Shown: one piece after another, positions 1 through 7,933 of the stretch | Position numbering within the stretch: position 1 is the stretch's first letter | Layout of the letters: each line of letters begins with the position of its first letter | Source: Hyphomicrobiales bacterium | GTDB taxonomy: Bacteria > Pseudomonadota > Alphaproteobacteria > Rhizobiales > Beijerinckiaceae | Assembly: GCA_028290085.1 (NCBI GenBank) | Contig: JAQGKN010000075.1 | Location: forward strand, 1 to 12,724 | DNA length: 12,724 nt | Reading direction: 5' to 3' | Notes under the pieces: generated by a model | What the model saw: the letters and a program-made list of their open reading frames with translations, nothing else | The model's database searches: none | Told to the model about the DNA's origin: nothing | Program-made: the position numbers and the translations under genes

Positions 1-48
1 GATGAGGAAGACGTGATCGCCGGGGCCGAGGGGGCGTTGTTCTGCCAT
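1..48 (-). CDS. polA: DNA polymerase I, N-terminal fragment (partial, runs off window)
   Basis: Only the first 16 codons are inside the window. They read MAEQRPLGPGDHVFLI. The string GDHVFLI followed by DGSS/DGSG is the usual opening of alphaproteobacterial DNA polymerase I, where it forms the first beta strand of the 5'-3' exonuclease (FEN) domain. The enzyme removes RNA primers and fills gaps during lagging-strand synthesis and excision repair. The ATG at 48 is preferred because a weak AGAAG ribosome-binding-like string lies about 8 bases upstream. An in-frame ATG at 66, adding MSRSAP, is also possible but has no visible ribosome-binding site. The gene follows trxA on the same strand but beyond its terminator, so it is probably transcribed separately. 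The call depends on a short N-terminal match: the strand and frame are firm, the identity less so. Confidence 0.62.
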   Translation of the reverse strand, partial: MAEQRPLGPGDHVFLI

Positions 49-80
49 GGGTGCGCTTCTACTCATGTTGGGTCGGTTGG

Positions 81-97
81 GCGACCATAAGGGTCGC
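81..97. repeat. Short inverted repeat upstream of polA
   Basis: A perfect 6-bp inverted repeat, GCGACC and GGTCGC, is separated by 5 bases. It sits between the trxA terminator and the putative polA start, 15 bases before the upstream candidate ATG and 33 before the downstream one. It could be an operator or a leader hairpin. It has no adjacent T run, so it is not an intrinsic terminator. A stem this short can arise by chance in G+C-rich DNA. Confidence 0.3.
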
Positions 98-121
98 GCC
101 GCTTCCGCGCGAGGGCGGAAC

Positions 122-149
122 ACAAAAAAGGGCCGCTCGCGCGGCCCCT
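122..149 (-). terminator. Intrinsic terminator of trxA
   Basis: On the minus strand a 7-bp perfect G+C stem (GGGCCGC with GCGGCCC, at 130-136 and 141-147) closes a 4-base loop. It is followed directly by six T residues (129-124). It starts about 25 bases after the trxA stop codon. This is a textbook Rho-independent terminator and marks the probable end of the divL-to-trxA transcription unit. Confidence 0.93.
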
Positions 150-171
150 TCGGTGTCTCGTCGCTGCGATC

Positions 172-489
172 TCAGATCGAGGCGGTAATCCACTTGCTCA
201 GCTCGCCCTTGGGCGCTGCGCCGACCTTCTGCGCGGCGAGCTTGCCGTCCTTGAAGATCATCAGCGTTGGGATCGAGCGGATGCCGAGCTTGCCGGCGAC
301 GCCCGGGTTCTCATCGACGTTCAGCTTGGCGATCTTCACCTTGCCTTCCATCTCCTTGGCGATTTCTTCGAGCGCCGGCCCGATCATGCGGCAGGGACCG
401 CACCATTCGGCCCAGAAGTCGACCACGACGGGCTGCGTGGACTGAAGCACCTCGGCTTCAAAGTTCGCGTCGGTTGCTTTCACGGTCAT
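172..489 (-). CDS. trxA: Thioredoxin 1
   Basis: A complete 105-residue cytoplasmic thioredoxin, a dithiol-disulfide oxidoreductase that reduces protein disulfides and is itself recycled by thioredoxin reductase. The redox motif WCGPC occupies residues 29-33, with Cys30 and Cys33 as the active pair. Asp24 and Trp26 in VVVDFWAEW and the cis-proline in SIPT (Pro74) are all present. Length and motif order are exactly those of classical TrxA, with no signal peptide or extra domain. The ATG at 489 is preceded by AAGAGG (495-500) at good spacing, which fixes the start. A 54-base gap separates it from addA, with no terminator in it, so read-through from addA is likely. A promoter of its own cannot be excluded. 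The gene ends just before a strong intrinsic terminator. Confidence 0.97.
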   Translation of the reverse strand: MTVKATDANFEAEVLQSTQPVVVDFWAEWCGPCRMIGPALEEIAKEMEGKVKIAKLNVDENPGVAGKLGIRSIPTLMIFKDGKLAAQKVGAAPKGELSKWITASI

Positions 490-543
490 GGTCTGCCTCT
501 TGGGATGGGTACGCGGGCGATTCCCGCCGGTCGTGGATGAAAC

Positions 544-3500
544 CTAGGAACGTGCCCTGCCCGCGTCAAGAAGCGGAGCTTCGCTCACGATGCCGCGCCC
601 AGCGACTGCCGCGCCCAGCGACTGCAATGCGGCATCGAGCGCCAGCGGAGCCATCTCTACGGCCAAGGGCCCTTCCGTCCAGACGAGGAACACACGCAAG
701 GAGCGGCCGGGATATAGCGGCGCCACAGCGGCGCGGTAGAGCGCTAGCTGTGCGAGATAATTTTGTGGCGTGTCCTGCGCGGCGCGCGGGCGGCCCGTCT
801 TGAAATCGGCGATCAGGATTTCGGCTGTCTCCGCGAGCCTGTCGATCTGGCCTGCAATCTCGACTTCGCGGCCATCGGCGAGCCGCACGCGGCCGGCGAG
901 CCCGATCTCGGCCCGCGAGCGGGGCCCGAAGAGATCGGCCAGCACGGGATCGGCGAGCACGCCCAGAGCCTGCGCCGCCAGCTGCACCCGGCGCGTCTCG
1001 TCGAGGTGGCGCGCGCGCGTCTGCAGAAAGCGCAAGGCCGCCGCCTCACGCGCCTCGGGCTTCATGCTCGGCAAATGCTGCAGCAAGGCATGGACGAGGC
1101 GCCCCGCCTCCGCCGCACCGGCATTGGGCGCAGAACCCTCGCGCGGTTCGGGCTCGATGCGGTCCGCTGCAGCGAGCGCGGTCGAGGGCGCCAAAGGACG
1201 CGTCGGCACCACCTCGCGCGGCGCGGGCTCGGCAATCCAACTCGGTAGCGGTTCCTCGAAGGGCAGCTCGTCCATGGGACCGAGCGCGGCCAGTCGCGGC
1301 ATGGGCGCGGTTTCCAGACGCAGGATGGTGTCTTCCGCGTTCCAGCGCGCGGGCACCTTTTCGAGACTACCGGCCAGCGCAGTGTCGATCATCTGGTACC
1401 AGGTGCCGTCCTTCAGATCGCGAGCACCCAGAAAGCCCGCCACGTAGAGGCGCTCTTCGGCGCGCGTCATGGCGACGTAGAGCAGGCGGCGATATTCCTC
1501 GCGCGCGCCACGCCGCGCGGCCTCGCGTGCCGCCGTGATTTCCTTGGGCTCCGTCTTCATGCTGGTGGACCAAGCGATGAGCGAGCCGAATTGTCCGGCG
1601 GCGAGTTCGAATAATTTCGGATCGTGCTGCGTGGCGGGCAATCCGCAGGTGTCGGCGAGAAACACGATCTTGGCTTCGAGCCCCTTCGAGGCATGCACCG
1701 TCATGACGCGTACAGCACTGCCTGCCGCTTCCATGTCGCGCTTGATCGACAGCCCGGCGGATTCGAGCGCGGCGAGAAAGCTGACCAGCGAAGGCGCTTC
1801 GCGCGTTTCGTGTTCAAGCGCGAGACGCAGGAATTCATCAACGGCATCGCCGGCTTCCGGGCCGAGCCGCGCAAGAATGTCGTGGCGTCCACGTTCGGCG
1901 CCGAGAATACGCGCGTAGAAGAAGAACGGCGTGAGACGCGCGGCCGCCTCGCGCCAGCGTGTCAGCTTTGCAAAGGCTGCGATATGGCGGCTCTCTCTAG
2001 CCTGCGCGAGCGCTGCGGCGAGCGAGCCGGTACGGCCCGGGGCCAGTGCCAGCAGGTCGTCATCGTCGAGCCCGACCAGCGGCGATTTCAGCACGGTTGC
2101 GAGATTGAGATCGTCGGCCGGCAGCAATGCCGCGCGGCCGATGGCGATGAGATCCATCACAGCGATATGGGCTGCGAGTTCCAGCCTGTCGGCGCCCGCC
2201 ACGGGCACGCGCGCTTCCTTCAGCGCGCGAATGACGGCCTCGAAAAACGGCCCGCGGCTGCGCACGAGAATCATGACATCGCCGGGCTCGATGCGGCGGC
2301 GGCCGCCGTTCTCCTCCTCGACGCTGTCGCGCGCATCGGGGGCGAGCCACGCCGAGATTTCCTGCGCGATACGCTTCGCGACGACAACGGGTGGATCGCT
2401 GCCTTCCATTACGTCGAGCGGCAGTTTCCAGTCGCGCGGCTCGCTGCGGGCGTCGGGTCTAGCCAATGGCCAGAGTTCGAGGAGGCCGGGCAAATCGTCT
2501 TTCCAGGCCTCATGCACCGTGCCGACCTTGTCGGACGAAAGGCCTTCGTAATGAGCCTCGATCGAGAAGACCTTGTCGACAAGACGCAGCAACCCGCCGC
2601 TCGCGCGGAAGGAGCGCTTGAGCTTGATGGACTCGAATTGCCCGGCTGATTGCGTGCGCGCCTGAAAGAAGCGGCGCATCTCGTCGAACTCGCTGGGCTT
2701 GGCGCCCTGAAAGGAAAAGATCGACTGCTTCTCGTCGCCCACGGCAAAGAAGGTGCGCGTCACATTGCGCTGTCCCTCGCCTGCGGTGAAGTCTTCTGCG
2801 ATCTTCTTCAGGATGCCCCATTGCTCGGGCGACGTATCCTGCGCCTCATCGACGAGAATATGGTCGATGCCGCGATCCAGTTTATGCAGCACCCAGGCGG
2901 CAGCGGAGCGCTCCAGAAGCTTGGCGGTCAGGGTGATGAGGTCGCTGAAATCGAGCAGGCCGCGCGCTTCCTTTTCGTCGCGATAGGCGCTCAGAATCTG
3001 ATGTACGATGGCGAGCAGGGCAATGGTGCGCTCCACTGCTGCCGCCGCCTTGCGGCGCTCGCGAAGCTCGCAAATGCGGTCGCGCTCGGCCACGAGAGCT
3101 GCGAGGACCGCAGGGTAAGGCGTCGAGATTTTCTTGGAAACGATCCCCTGCGTGCCCGTGCCACGCGGCTTGCCGTCTTGCGTGAGGAAGACGGCCTCGT
3201 AAATTTCGCGGCGCAGAATCTCGTCGCTCGCCGCGTGCGCAGCGAGAAGCGATTTCGCCAGCTTGCCGTCGTTGGCGCCGCCTTCGGCGATGGTCGCGGC
3301 AAGCCCCGGCCATTCGCGCGGCGGGATGCCATCTTCCAGAATTGCGCGGTTGAGACTGTCCACGCTGTCACCCGTTGCAAGCCCGAAGTGGCCGCCCAGC
3401 AGCCTTGCGTAAGCTCCGGGCTCCTCCACATCGAGCCGCTGCGCGCGGGCGATGATGTCCTGATTGGCCAGCGCCTCATCGATCAGCGTGTCGAAGGTCG

Positions 3501-4074
3501 AGGTGCTCGTCTGCGCCGCGAGCAACCGCAGCGCTGCGCCAAGGGGGCCGCGCTCGTCATGAATTGCGCGTTCCAGCGTATCGCGGCGGGCGGCGCCGAG
3601 CAGTTCGGCGCGCGCCATATCCTCGATCACCTCGAAGCGCGCGGCGACATTGGCCTCGAAGGGGAAGAGATGCAGCAGCTTTTCGCAGAAGGCGTGAATC
3701 GTCTGGATCTTCAGCCCGCCCGGCGTCTCGACCGTGCGCGCGAACAGACGGCGGGCGAAAACGAGGCGTTCCGCGTCTGGCTTCTCGGCACCGGTCGCCT
3801 CGATGGCGATGCCGAGACTCTTGTCGTCGAGCGTCGTCCATTTCGACAGGATGCCGAAGACGCGCATCGACATATTGGCCGCAGCCACCTTCGTGAACGT
3901 GAGGCAAAGGATGCGCGCAGGCGGCACGCCCTGCAGAAGCAGGCGCACGACGCGTTGCGCCAGCACATGCGTCTTGCCGGAGCCTGCGTTGGCCGACACC
4001 CAGGCGGAAACCGCCGGGTCGGAGGCCTTTCTCTGCACATCGCGCGTGTCGAGGGGAATCGGGCGGCGGCTCAT
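544..4074 (-). CDS. addA: Double-strand break repair helicase-nuclease AddA
   Basis: AddA is the UvrD/RecB-like helicase and nuclease subunit of AddAB, which resects DNA double-strand ends to load RecA. The 1176-residue product has Walker A ANAGSGKT (28-35), motif Ia LTFTKVAAANM (58-68), QTIHAFC (124-130), Walker B ILVDEAQD (406-413), motif III GDEKQSIFSFQGA (446-458), motif V MTVHASKGLE (791-800) and motif VI YVAMTRAEERLYV (866-878). A C-terminal RecB-type nuclease domain follows, with His995, Asp1078, Asp1090-x-Lys1092 (IADFKTG) and QLALYRA (1109-1115). The reading frame stays open 130 codons further upstream, but that would overlap addB by about 390 bases. The ATG at 4074 is chosen because it overlaps the addB stop as ATGA and has GAGGGAG seven bases before it. 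The last 20 residues appear to have been created by a 16-bp tandem duplication; the nuclease domain itself is untouched. Confidence 0.95.
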   Translation of the reverse strand: MSRRPIPLDTRDVQRKASDPAVSAWVSANAGSGKTHVLAQRVVRLLLQGVPPARILCLTFTKVAAANMSMRVFGILSKWTTLDDKSLGIAIEATGAEKPDAERLVFARRLFARTVETPGGLKIQTIHAFCEKLLHLFPFEANVAARFEVIEDMARAELLGAARRDTLERAIHDERGPLGAALRLLAAQTSTSTFDTLIDEALANQDIIARAQRLDVEEPGAYARLLGGHFGLATGDSVDSLNRAILEDGIPPREWPGLAATIAEGGANDGKLAKSLLAAHAASDEILRREIYEAVFLTQDGKPRGTGTQGIVSKKISTPYPAVLAALVAERDRICELRERRKAAAAVERTIALLAIVHQILSAYRDEKEARGLLDFSDLITLTAKLLERSAAAWVLHKLDRGIDHILVDEAQDTSPEQWGILKKIAEDFTAGEGQRNVTRTFFAVGDEKQSIFSFQGAKPSEFDEMRRFFQARTQSAGQFESIKLKRSFRASGGLLRLVDKVFSIEAHYEGLSSDKVGTVHEAWKDDLPGLLELWPLARPDARSEPRDWKLPLDVMEGSDPPVVVAKRIAQEISAWLAPDARDSVEEENGGRRRIEPGDVMILVRSRGPFFEAVIRALKEARVPVAGADRLELAAHIAVMDLIAIGRAALLPADDLNLATVLKSPLVGLDDDDLLALAPGRTGSLAAALAQARESRHIAAFAKLTRWREAAARLTPFFFYARILGAERGRHDILARLGPEAGDAVDEFLRLALEHETREAPSLVSFLAALESAGLSIKRDMEAAGSAVRVMTVHASKGLEAKIVFLADTCGLPATQHDPKLFELAAGQFGSLIAWSTSMKTEPKEITAAREAARRGAREEYRRLLYVAMTRAEERLYVAGFLGARDLKDGTWYQMIDTALAGSLEKVPARWNAEDTILRLETAPMPRLAALGPMDELPFEEPLPSWIAEPAPREVVPTRPLAPSTALAAADRIEPEPREGSAPNAGAAEAGRLVHALLQHLPSMKPEAREAAALRFLQTRARHLDETRRVQLAAQALGVLADPVLADLFGPRSRAEIGLAGRVRLADGREVEIAGQIDRLAETAEILIADFKTGRPRAAQDTPQNYLAQLALYRAAVAPLYPGRSLRVFLVWTEGPLAVEMAPLALDAALQSLGAAVAGRGIVSEAPLLDAGRARS
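591..625. repeat. 16-bp perfect tandem duplication inside the 3' end of addA
   Basis: Two identical 16-bp units lie head to tail at 591-606 and 607-622; on the minus strand the unit is GTCGCTGGGCGCGGCA. The 16-base period extends over 3 further bases to 625. Sixteen is not a multiple of three, so one extra copy changes the reading frame of addA. With one copy removed, the frame reads ...DAALQSLGAAS and stops at a TGA (585-587). With both copies it bypasses that TGA and continues to the TAG at 544-546. Confidence 0.95.
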
Positions 4075-7000
4075 GCGTCGTCTCCCTCGCCCGATCCCGC
4101 CGACCATTCCTTGACGCGCGCCAGATGATCGTAGCTCGAAAAGCGGCTCGCAAATTGCGGAAAGGGTCGCGACAGATAAGGCGTTTCCAGCAGGCGCAAT
4201 TCGTTGAGCAGCGACACGAGGCCTGCGTAATTCTGCTCCGCCGTTTCGGCGAGGCTGCGGTCCTTGGCCGCCACCGACTTCGGTTCGATGGCGTCCGTCG
4301 TGCCGATCTTCACATGGCAGGCATCGGCGACCGGCGAGGCCCCGAGCGTCGCGAAAGCACCCTGCTCCAGCATGGTGACTTCGAGCGGCAATTGCGGCGC
4401 AAAACCCGCCGCGATTTCGCGTGCGCTCGGAATGCGCCCGCTTTTGTAATCGAGGATCACGCAAGCGCCATCCGTGCGGCGCTCGATGCGGTCAGCGCGG
4501 CCGCGCAGGGTGAAGGTGGTGCCGTCATCGAGTGCTATGGCCAACCGCCCATCGGCTTCGATGGAGATATCGGCAAGGCCGGGGCGCCGCTCCTGATCCC
4601 ATTCGAGCCAGAGCCCGAGGCTCGCTTCGATGCGCGGCCATTGGAACGCGCGATAATCGGGATCGCGCAGCAGGTCCGCGAGTTTCTCCTGTGCAAGAGC
4701 GCGAAGTTGCTCCAGCGCATTAGACGGCAGGTCGCCGCTCGCATGTTGCGTGACGAAGGCCCCAAGCACATCGTGCAATTGCGTGCCCGCCTCGCGCGCG
4801 CCGGGGCGGGCGCCGAGATCTTCGAGCGGTTCGAGCTTCAGGATGCGCCGCGCATAGATTGCATAGGGGTCGCGGCGCAGCGTCTCGATTTCGGTGACAC
4901 TCAGTGCCTGCGGACGCAATTCCAAGGCAGGGCGGGGTTGCGGGCGGGCGATGGGCGCAATGCGTTCGGGCCTGTCGAGACGGCGCACCAGCGCGATCAA
5001 CCGGTCGCCGCGCGTGCGGCATTCGGCGAAGGCGGGACCGGCCAGCGCCTCCAGCCGCTGCAGAAAGCGCGAGGGCACGGTCGGCGATCCCCCGCGCTTG
5101 GTGGCGCGGCTGATCACGACGTCGCGCGTGCCCAGACATTGCGTGAAATCATGTGCAGTCTGGCCGATGCGCCGTTCAGGCGCGGAGAGGCCAAGTTCGG
5201 CACGCATGGGGCGGTTCAGAAAGGCGTCGGTCGTCGTCTGCGGCGGCCAGATTGTTTCGTCGAGGCCCGCGAGCAGCATCAGGTCCGCATCAATGAGGCG
5301 CGCTTCGAGAAGGCCCAGTATTTTCAGGCGCGGATGCGCCCGCACGGGGCCGCGCACCACGGTTTCGCGCGTGACGAGATCGAGAAAGGCACGATAATCG
5401 ATGGCGCGGAATTTCAGCGCTGCATCGGCGCTGGTGGCGAGTTCCGCGAAGAGCCGCTCCAGCGTCTCCGCCGCCTCGTCGGCGCGTTGCGGCTTGCCTT
5501 CGCCGGGGTCGATGAGGCTTGCAAGACTTGCGCGATGCGCCGCGATCCAGATCGGCAGGCCGCTTTTCGCCTCGACGTTGCGAAGAGGGGCGAGCGCGGA
5601 CGTGAGGCGCGTAACGAGAGCATCCAGCGCCTCCCAGTCACGATCCGCGATGCGACGTGCGGCAGGGTGCGCGTGGTGGCCGCTCGCGTTGACGCGCGCG
5701 GTCGCGACCATGGCGGCGGGATCGTCACGATCGGCCACGACGCCGCGCAGCACGCCGATTTCCAGCAGGCCAGAGAGACGTTCGATCTCCGAGCGCGAGG
5801 CGCCAAAACGCACCAGCGGATGGGCGAGCAGCGCCAGCCATTCAGCGGGCATGCAGGCCTTGTCGAGACAGGCGAGCACAAGGCGCGCCAGCACGCCATA
5901 GCTTGATGCCGCCAGCGGCTCGCCGCCGGAATCGTCGATCTCGACATTCCAGCGCGCGAGTTCGGCGCGCACACGGCGCGCCAGGGCTCGATCGGGTGTG
6001 ACGAGAGCTGCCGTGCGGCCAGGCGTTTCCAGGGTTTCGCGCATGCGCAGCGCCAGCGCCAGCGCCTCCTCGCGCTCATCGGCCGCCGTCACCATGGTGA
6101 TGTCAGCCAGCGCGTTGCGCAGGTCTTCGGGTGCTACGCTTGCGAGATAGGCAGGCCAAGCCTCCGTCGTGTCGGCGGGGCGGAAGGCTTCGCTCAGCAG
6201 GCGCTGACGGATCGCCATGATCGGGTCGGGGTTGCCCAGTTCCTCGACGTCGTCGCGCTCGATCTGCAGCACCGGCAGCAGGCGGCGCAGCGCTGACTGC
6301 GGATGCCCTGCGGAGGGATCGATGTGCCGCCCCATATCGCCGGGAATGATCGCCCATGCATAGGGGTCGAGCGTCTGGTCGAGACCGGGCAGGACGACAG
6401 CGCCCTGATCGAGCCGCGCGATGGCCGCCAGCAGGCGCGCGGTCGCGCGATTGGTGCCGGTGGAGCCGATGGCAATGACCGGCGCGCCTGCCCCCGCGCC
6501 GGCCAGCCGTGCAATCTCGCTGTCCACCAGCAGGATCTGGCGCGTGGCCGCATCGACGCGTTGTCTTTCGGCGAGATGTGCGGGCCAGAACTCGCTCGCG
6601 ATCTTCAGGAAGTCGAGTGTGATCGACCAGTAACGATCGAACTCTTCCGGTGCGAGGCGGCGCAGGCCGGTCCAGTCGGCGTCCTCGACAATCATTTCGT
6701 CGATCAGGCCGGCGAGATCGCCCGCCAGATGCCAGGCTTGGGCGGGCGCGCGGGTAACGAGCAGGGCTTCGCTGCGATCCGTGCGGATCGTGCCGCCCTC
6801 GACATGGGTAATGGCATGGGCGAGCTGATCGGCCCAGGCGAGCACGAGACGCGTGAGCGCCATGCGCCGCTCGATATCGGAGATGGCATCGGGAATGCCG
6901 GGAATGGGGCCATCGCCTAATCCTGCGGGCTCGAACAGCAGGCTCGTCTCGATGGTTTCCAGGTGCCCGAGCGGGACGATCTGCGGCAGCAGCGCGGCGG

Positions 7001-7211
7001 GGCCTGGAAGGCGGCGCGCCAACTCGCCCGTCAGGGCGCGCGCGGCGCGCCGGGTGGGAACGTAGATCGTCGCCGCTGCCAGATCGAGCGGGCCCGTGTG
7101 GGGGCCGATGCCGGGCACGACACGCCCTGCCAGAAAAGCCTCGGCGAAGGTCGCCAGAAAGGGCGATCCCGGATGGATCGTCAGGATGCGGGGCGCGCGC
7201 GCTGCGCTCAC
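4071..7211 (-). CDS. addB: Double-strand break repair protein AddB (alphaproteobacterial type)
   Basis: AddB is the partner subunit of AddA: a degenerate helicase fold with its own RecB-family nuclease, acting in end resection. The 1046-residue product begins ILTIHPGSPFLATF, the N-terminal pattern of alphaproteobacterial AddB. The Walker A position reads HPGSPF, lacking the GKT of an active ATPase. Motif VPTRRAARAL (51-60) follows. The C-terminal nuclease shows RGRADRIE (Asp907), ILDYKSGR (Asp921-x-Lys923) and QLPLE (Gln940). The four-cysteine iron-sulfur motif that brackets the nuclease in Firmicutes AddB is not visible; only isolated cysteines occur near the C-terminus. The start is a GTG at 7211 that overlaps the murU stop (GTGA). 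No convincing ribosome-binding site precedes it, so translation probably depends on coupling to murU. It overlaps addA by 4 bases at its other end. Confidence 0.93.
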   Translation of the reverse strand: MSAARAPRILTIHPGSPFLATFAEAFLAGRVVPGIGPHTGPLDLAAATIYVPTRRAARALTGELARRLPGPAALLPQIVPLGHLETIETSLLFEPAGLGDGPIPGIPDAISDIERRMALTRLVLAWADQLAHAITHVEGGTIRTDRSEALLVTRAPAQAWHLAGDLAGLIDEMIVEDADWTGLRRLAPEEFDRYWSITLDFLKIASEFWPAHLAERQRVDAATRQILLVDSEIARLAGAGAGAPVIAIGSTGTNRATARLLAAIARLDQGAVVLPGLDQTLDPYAWAIIPGDMGRHIDPSAGHPQSALRRLLPVLQIERDDVEELGNPDPIMAIRQRLLSEAFRPADTTEAWPAYLASVAPEDLRNALADITMVTAADEREEALALALRMRETLETPGRTAALVTPDRALARRVRAELARWNVEIDDSGGEPLAASSYGVLARLVLACLDKACMPAEWLALLAHPLVRFGASRSEIERLSGLLEIGVLRGVVADRDDPAAMVATARVNASGHHAHPAARRIADRDWEALDALVTRLTSALAPLRNVEAKSGLPIWIAAHRASLASLIDPGEGKPQRADEAAETLERLFAELATSADAALKFRAIDYRAFLDLVTRETVVRGPVRAHPRLKILGLLEARLIDADLMLLAGLDETIWPPQTTTDAFLNRPMRAELGLSAPERRIGQTAHDFTQCLGTRDVVISRATKRGGSPTVPSRFLQRLEALAGPAFAECRTRGDRLIALVRRLDRPERIAPIARPQPRPALELRPQALSVTEIETLRRDPYAIYARRILKLEPLEDLGARPGAREAGTQLHDVLGAFVTQHASGDLPSNALEQLRALAQEKLADLLRDPDYRAFQWPRIEASLGLWLEWDQERRPGLADISIEADGRLAIALDDGTTFTLRGRADRIERRTDGACVILDYKSGRIPSAREIAAGFAPQLPLEVTMLEQGAFATLGASPVADACHVKIGTTDAIEPKSVAAKDRSLAETAEQNYAGLVSLLNELRLLETPYLSRPFPQFASRFSSYDHLARVKEWSAGSGEGDDA

Positions 7212-7933
7212 AGGATCGACTGGGCGATGGCGTCCTCGGCGTCCGCGACCGCGTCCGGCGTGCCGACATGCAGCCAGATGCCGTCGAGGCGAAGGCCGAA
7301 GAGACGGCCCTTTTCAGCGGCCTCGAACAGGAACGGCGCAAGGCGGAACACGTCGCGCGTCTCGTTCGCGAAGAGTTGCGGCTTGATAATACCGACGCCC
7401 GAATAGACGAAAGGCGCGACATTGTTTTCCGCACGACGCGTCAGCCGCCCGTCCACATCCATGTCGAAATCGCCGGGCCAATCCACGCCGACCGATGTCG
7501 CGGCGGCCGCCACCAGCAGCAGGACATCCATGCGCTCCGGATCCCAGAAATCGGCGAGGCGCTGCAGGTTGGAAAGCGGGCCCTCGATCCAGAAAGCATC
7601 TGTGTTGCAAAGGAAGAAGGGTTCCGGGCCAAGCTCCGGCAGCACCTTGCGGATACCGCCGCCCTGATCCAGCAGCAGCGCGCGCTCGTCGGAAATGATG
7701 ATCCGCGGCGACGTGCGGCCGCGCAGATGCGCCTCAAGCTGGTCGGCCCGGTAATGCACGTTGACGATGGCACGTGGCACGCCCGCCTGCGCGAAGAGAT
7801 CGAGGCAATGGTCGATCAGCGGCTTGCCCGCGACTTCCACGAGCGGCTTTGGGATGTTGTCCGACAGCGGCCGCATGCGCGTGCCCATGCCGGCTGCGAA
7901 GACCATGGCTGTTTGAGGCAGAGCGGATGTCAC
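7208..7933 (-). CDS. murU: N-acetylmuramate alpha-1-phosphate uridylyltransferase (MurU-type nucleotidyltransferase)
   Basis: A 241-residue sugar-1-phosphate nucleotidyltransferase with a GT-A-like fold. The glycine-rich nucleotide-binding signature is FAAGMGTRMRPLSDNIPKPL (residues 12-31). LDQGGGIRK (88-96) and CNTD (109-112, Asp112 the likely metal ligand) follow, then YSGVGIIKP and WLHVGTPDAVADAED near the C-terminus. It is short, without the C-terminal left-handed helix domain of GlmU or long pyrophosphorylases, as MurU is. In the recycling pathway known from Pseudomonas, MurU converts MurNAc-1-phosphate and UTP to UDP-MurNAc. The neighbouring AmgK-type kinase domain makes that substrate, which is the main reason for choosing MurU over a generic mannose- or glucose-1-phosphate transferase. 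The start is a GTG at 7933 overlapping the upstream stop as GTGA. It overlaps addB by 4 bases, also as GTGA. Confidence 0.85.
   Translation of the reverse strand: MTSALPQTAMVFAAGMGTRMRPLSDNIPKPLVEVAGKPLIDHCLDLFAQAGVPRAIVNVHYRADQLEAHLRGRTSPRIIISDERALLLDQGGGIRKVLPELGPEPFFLCNTDAFWIEGPLSNLQRLADFWDPERMDVLLLVAAAATSVGVDWPGDFDMDVDGRLTRRAENNVAPFVYSGVGIIKPQLFANETRDVFRLAPFLFEAAEKGRLFGLRLDGIWLHVGTPDAVADAEDAIAQSIL

Noticed and set aside
67..84. Two near-identical 9-base units in tandem upstream of polA
   Set aside because: Two mismatched 9-base units are too short and imperfect to distinguish from chance.
506..530. Hairpin (GCGGG/CCCGC) between addA and trxA
   Set aside because: It has only a 5-bp stem and no T tract, so it is not a terminator. 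It is more likely incidental structure in the trxA leader.
2650..4128. 492-codon open frame on the plus strand, antisense to addA
   Set aside because: No family motif is visible in the translation and it has no independent context. AddA motifs occupy the opposite strand across the whole stretch, so it is a coding shadow.
4075..4464. Possible 130-residue N-terminal extension of AddA
   Set aside because: The frame is open but lies entirely within the AddB nuclease coding region. The extension looks like out-of-frame translation. The ATG at 4074 has a good ribosome-binding site and the ATGA overlap.
4125..5906. 593-codon open frame on the plus strand, antisense to addB
   Set aside because: Its translation is arginine-rich and low in recognisable motifs, and it lies wholly opposite a clear AddB frame. 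Long antisense frames are expected in G+C-rich coding DNA.
6103..7434. 443-codon minus-strand frame overlapping murU and addB
   Set aside because: It is a different frame of the same strand, with an arginine- and serine-rich translation and no motifs. AddB and MurU explain this DNA.
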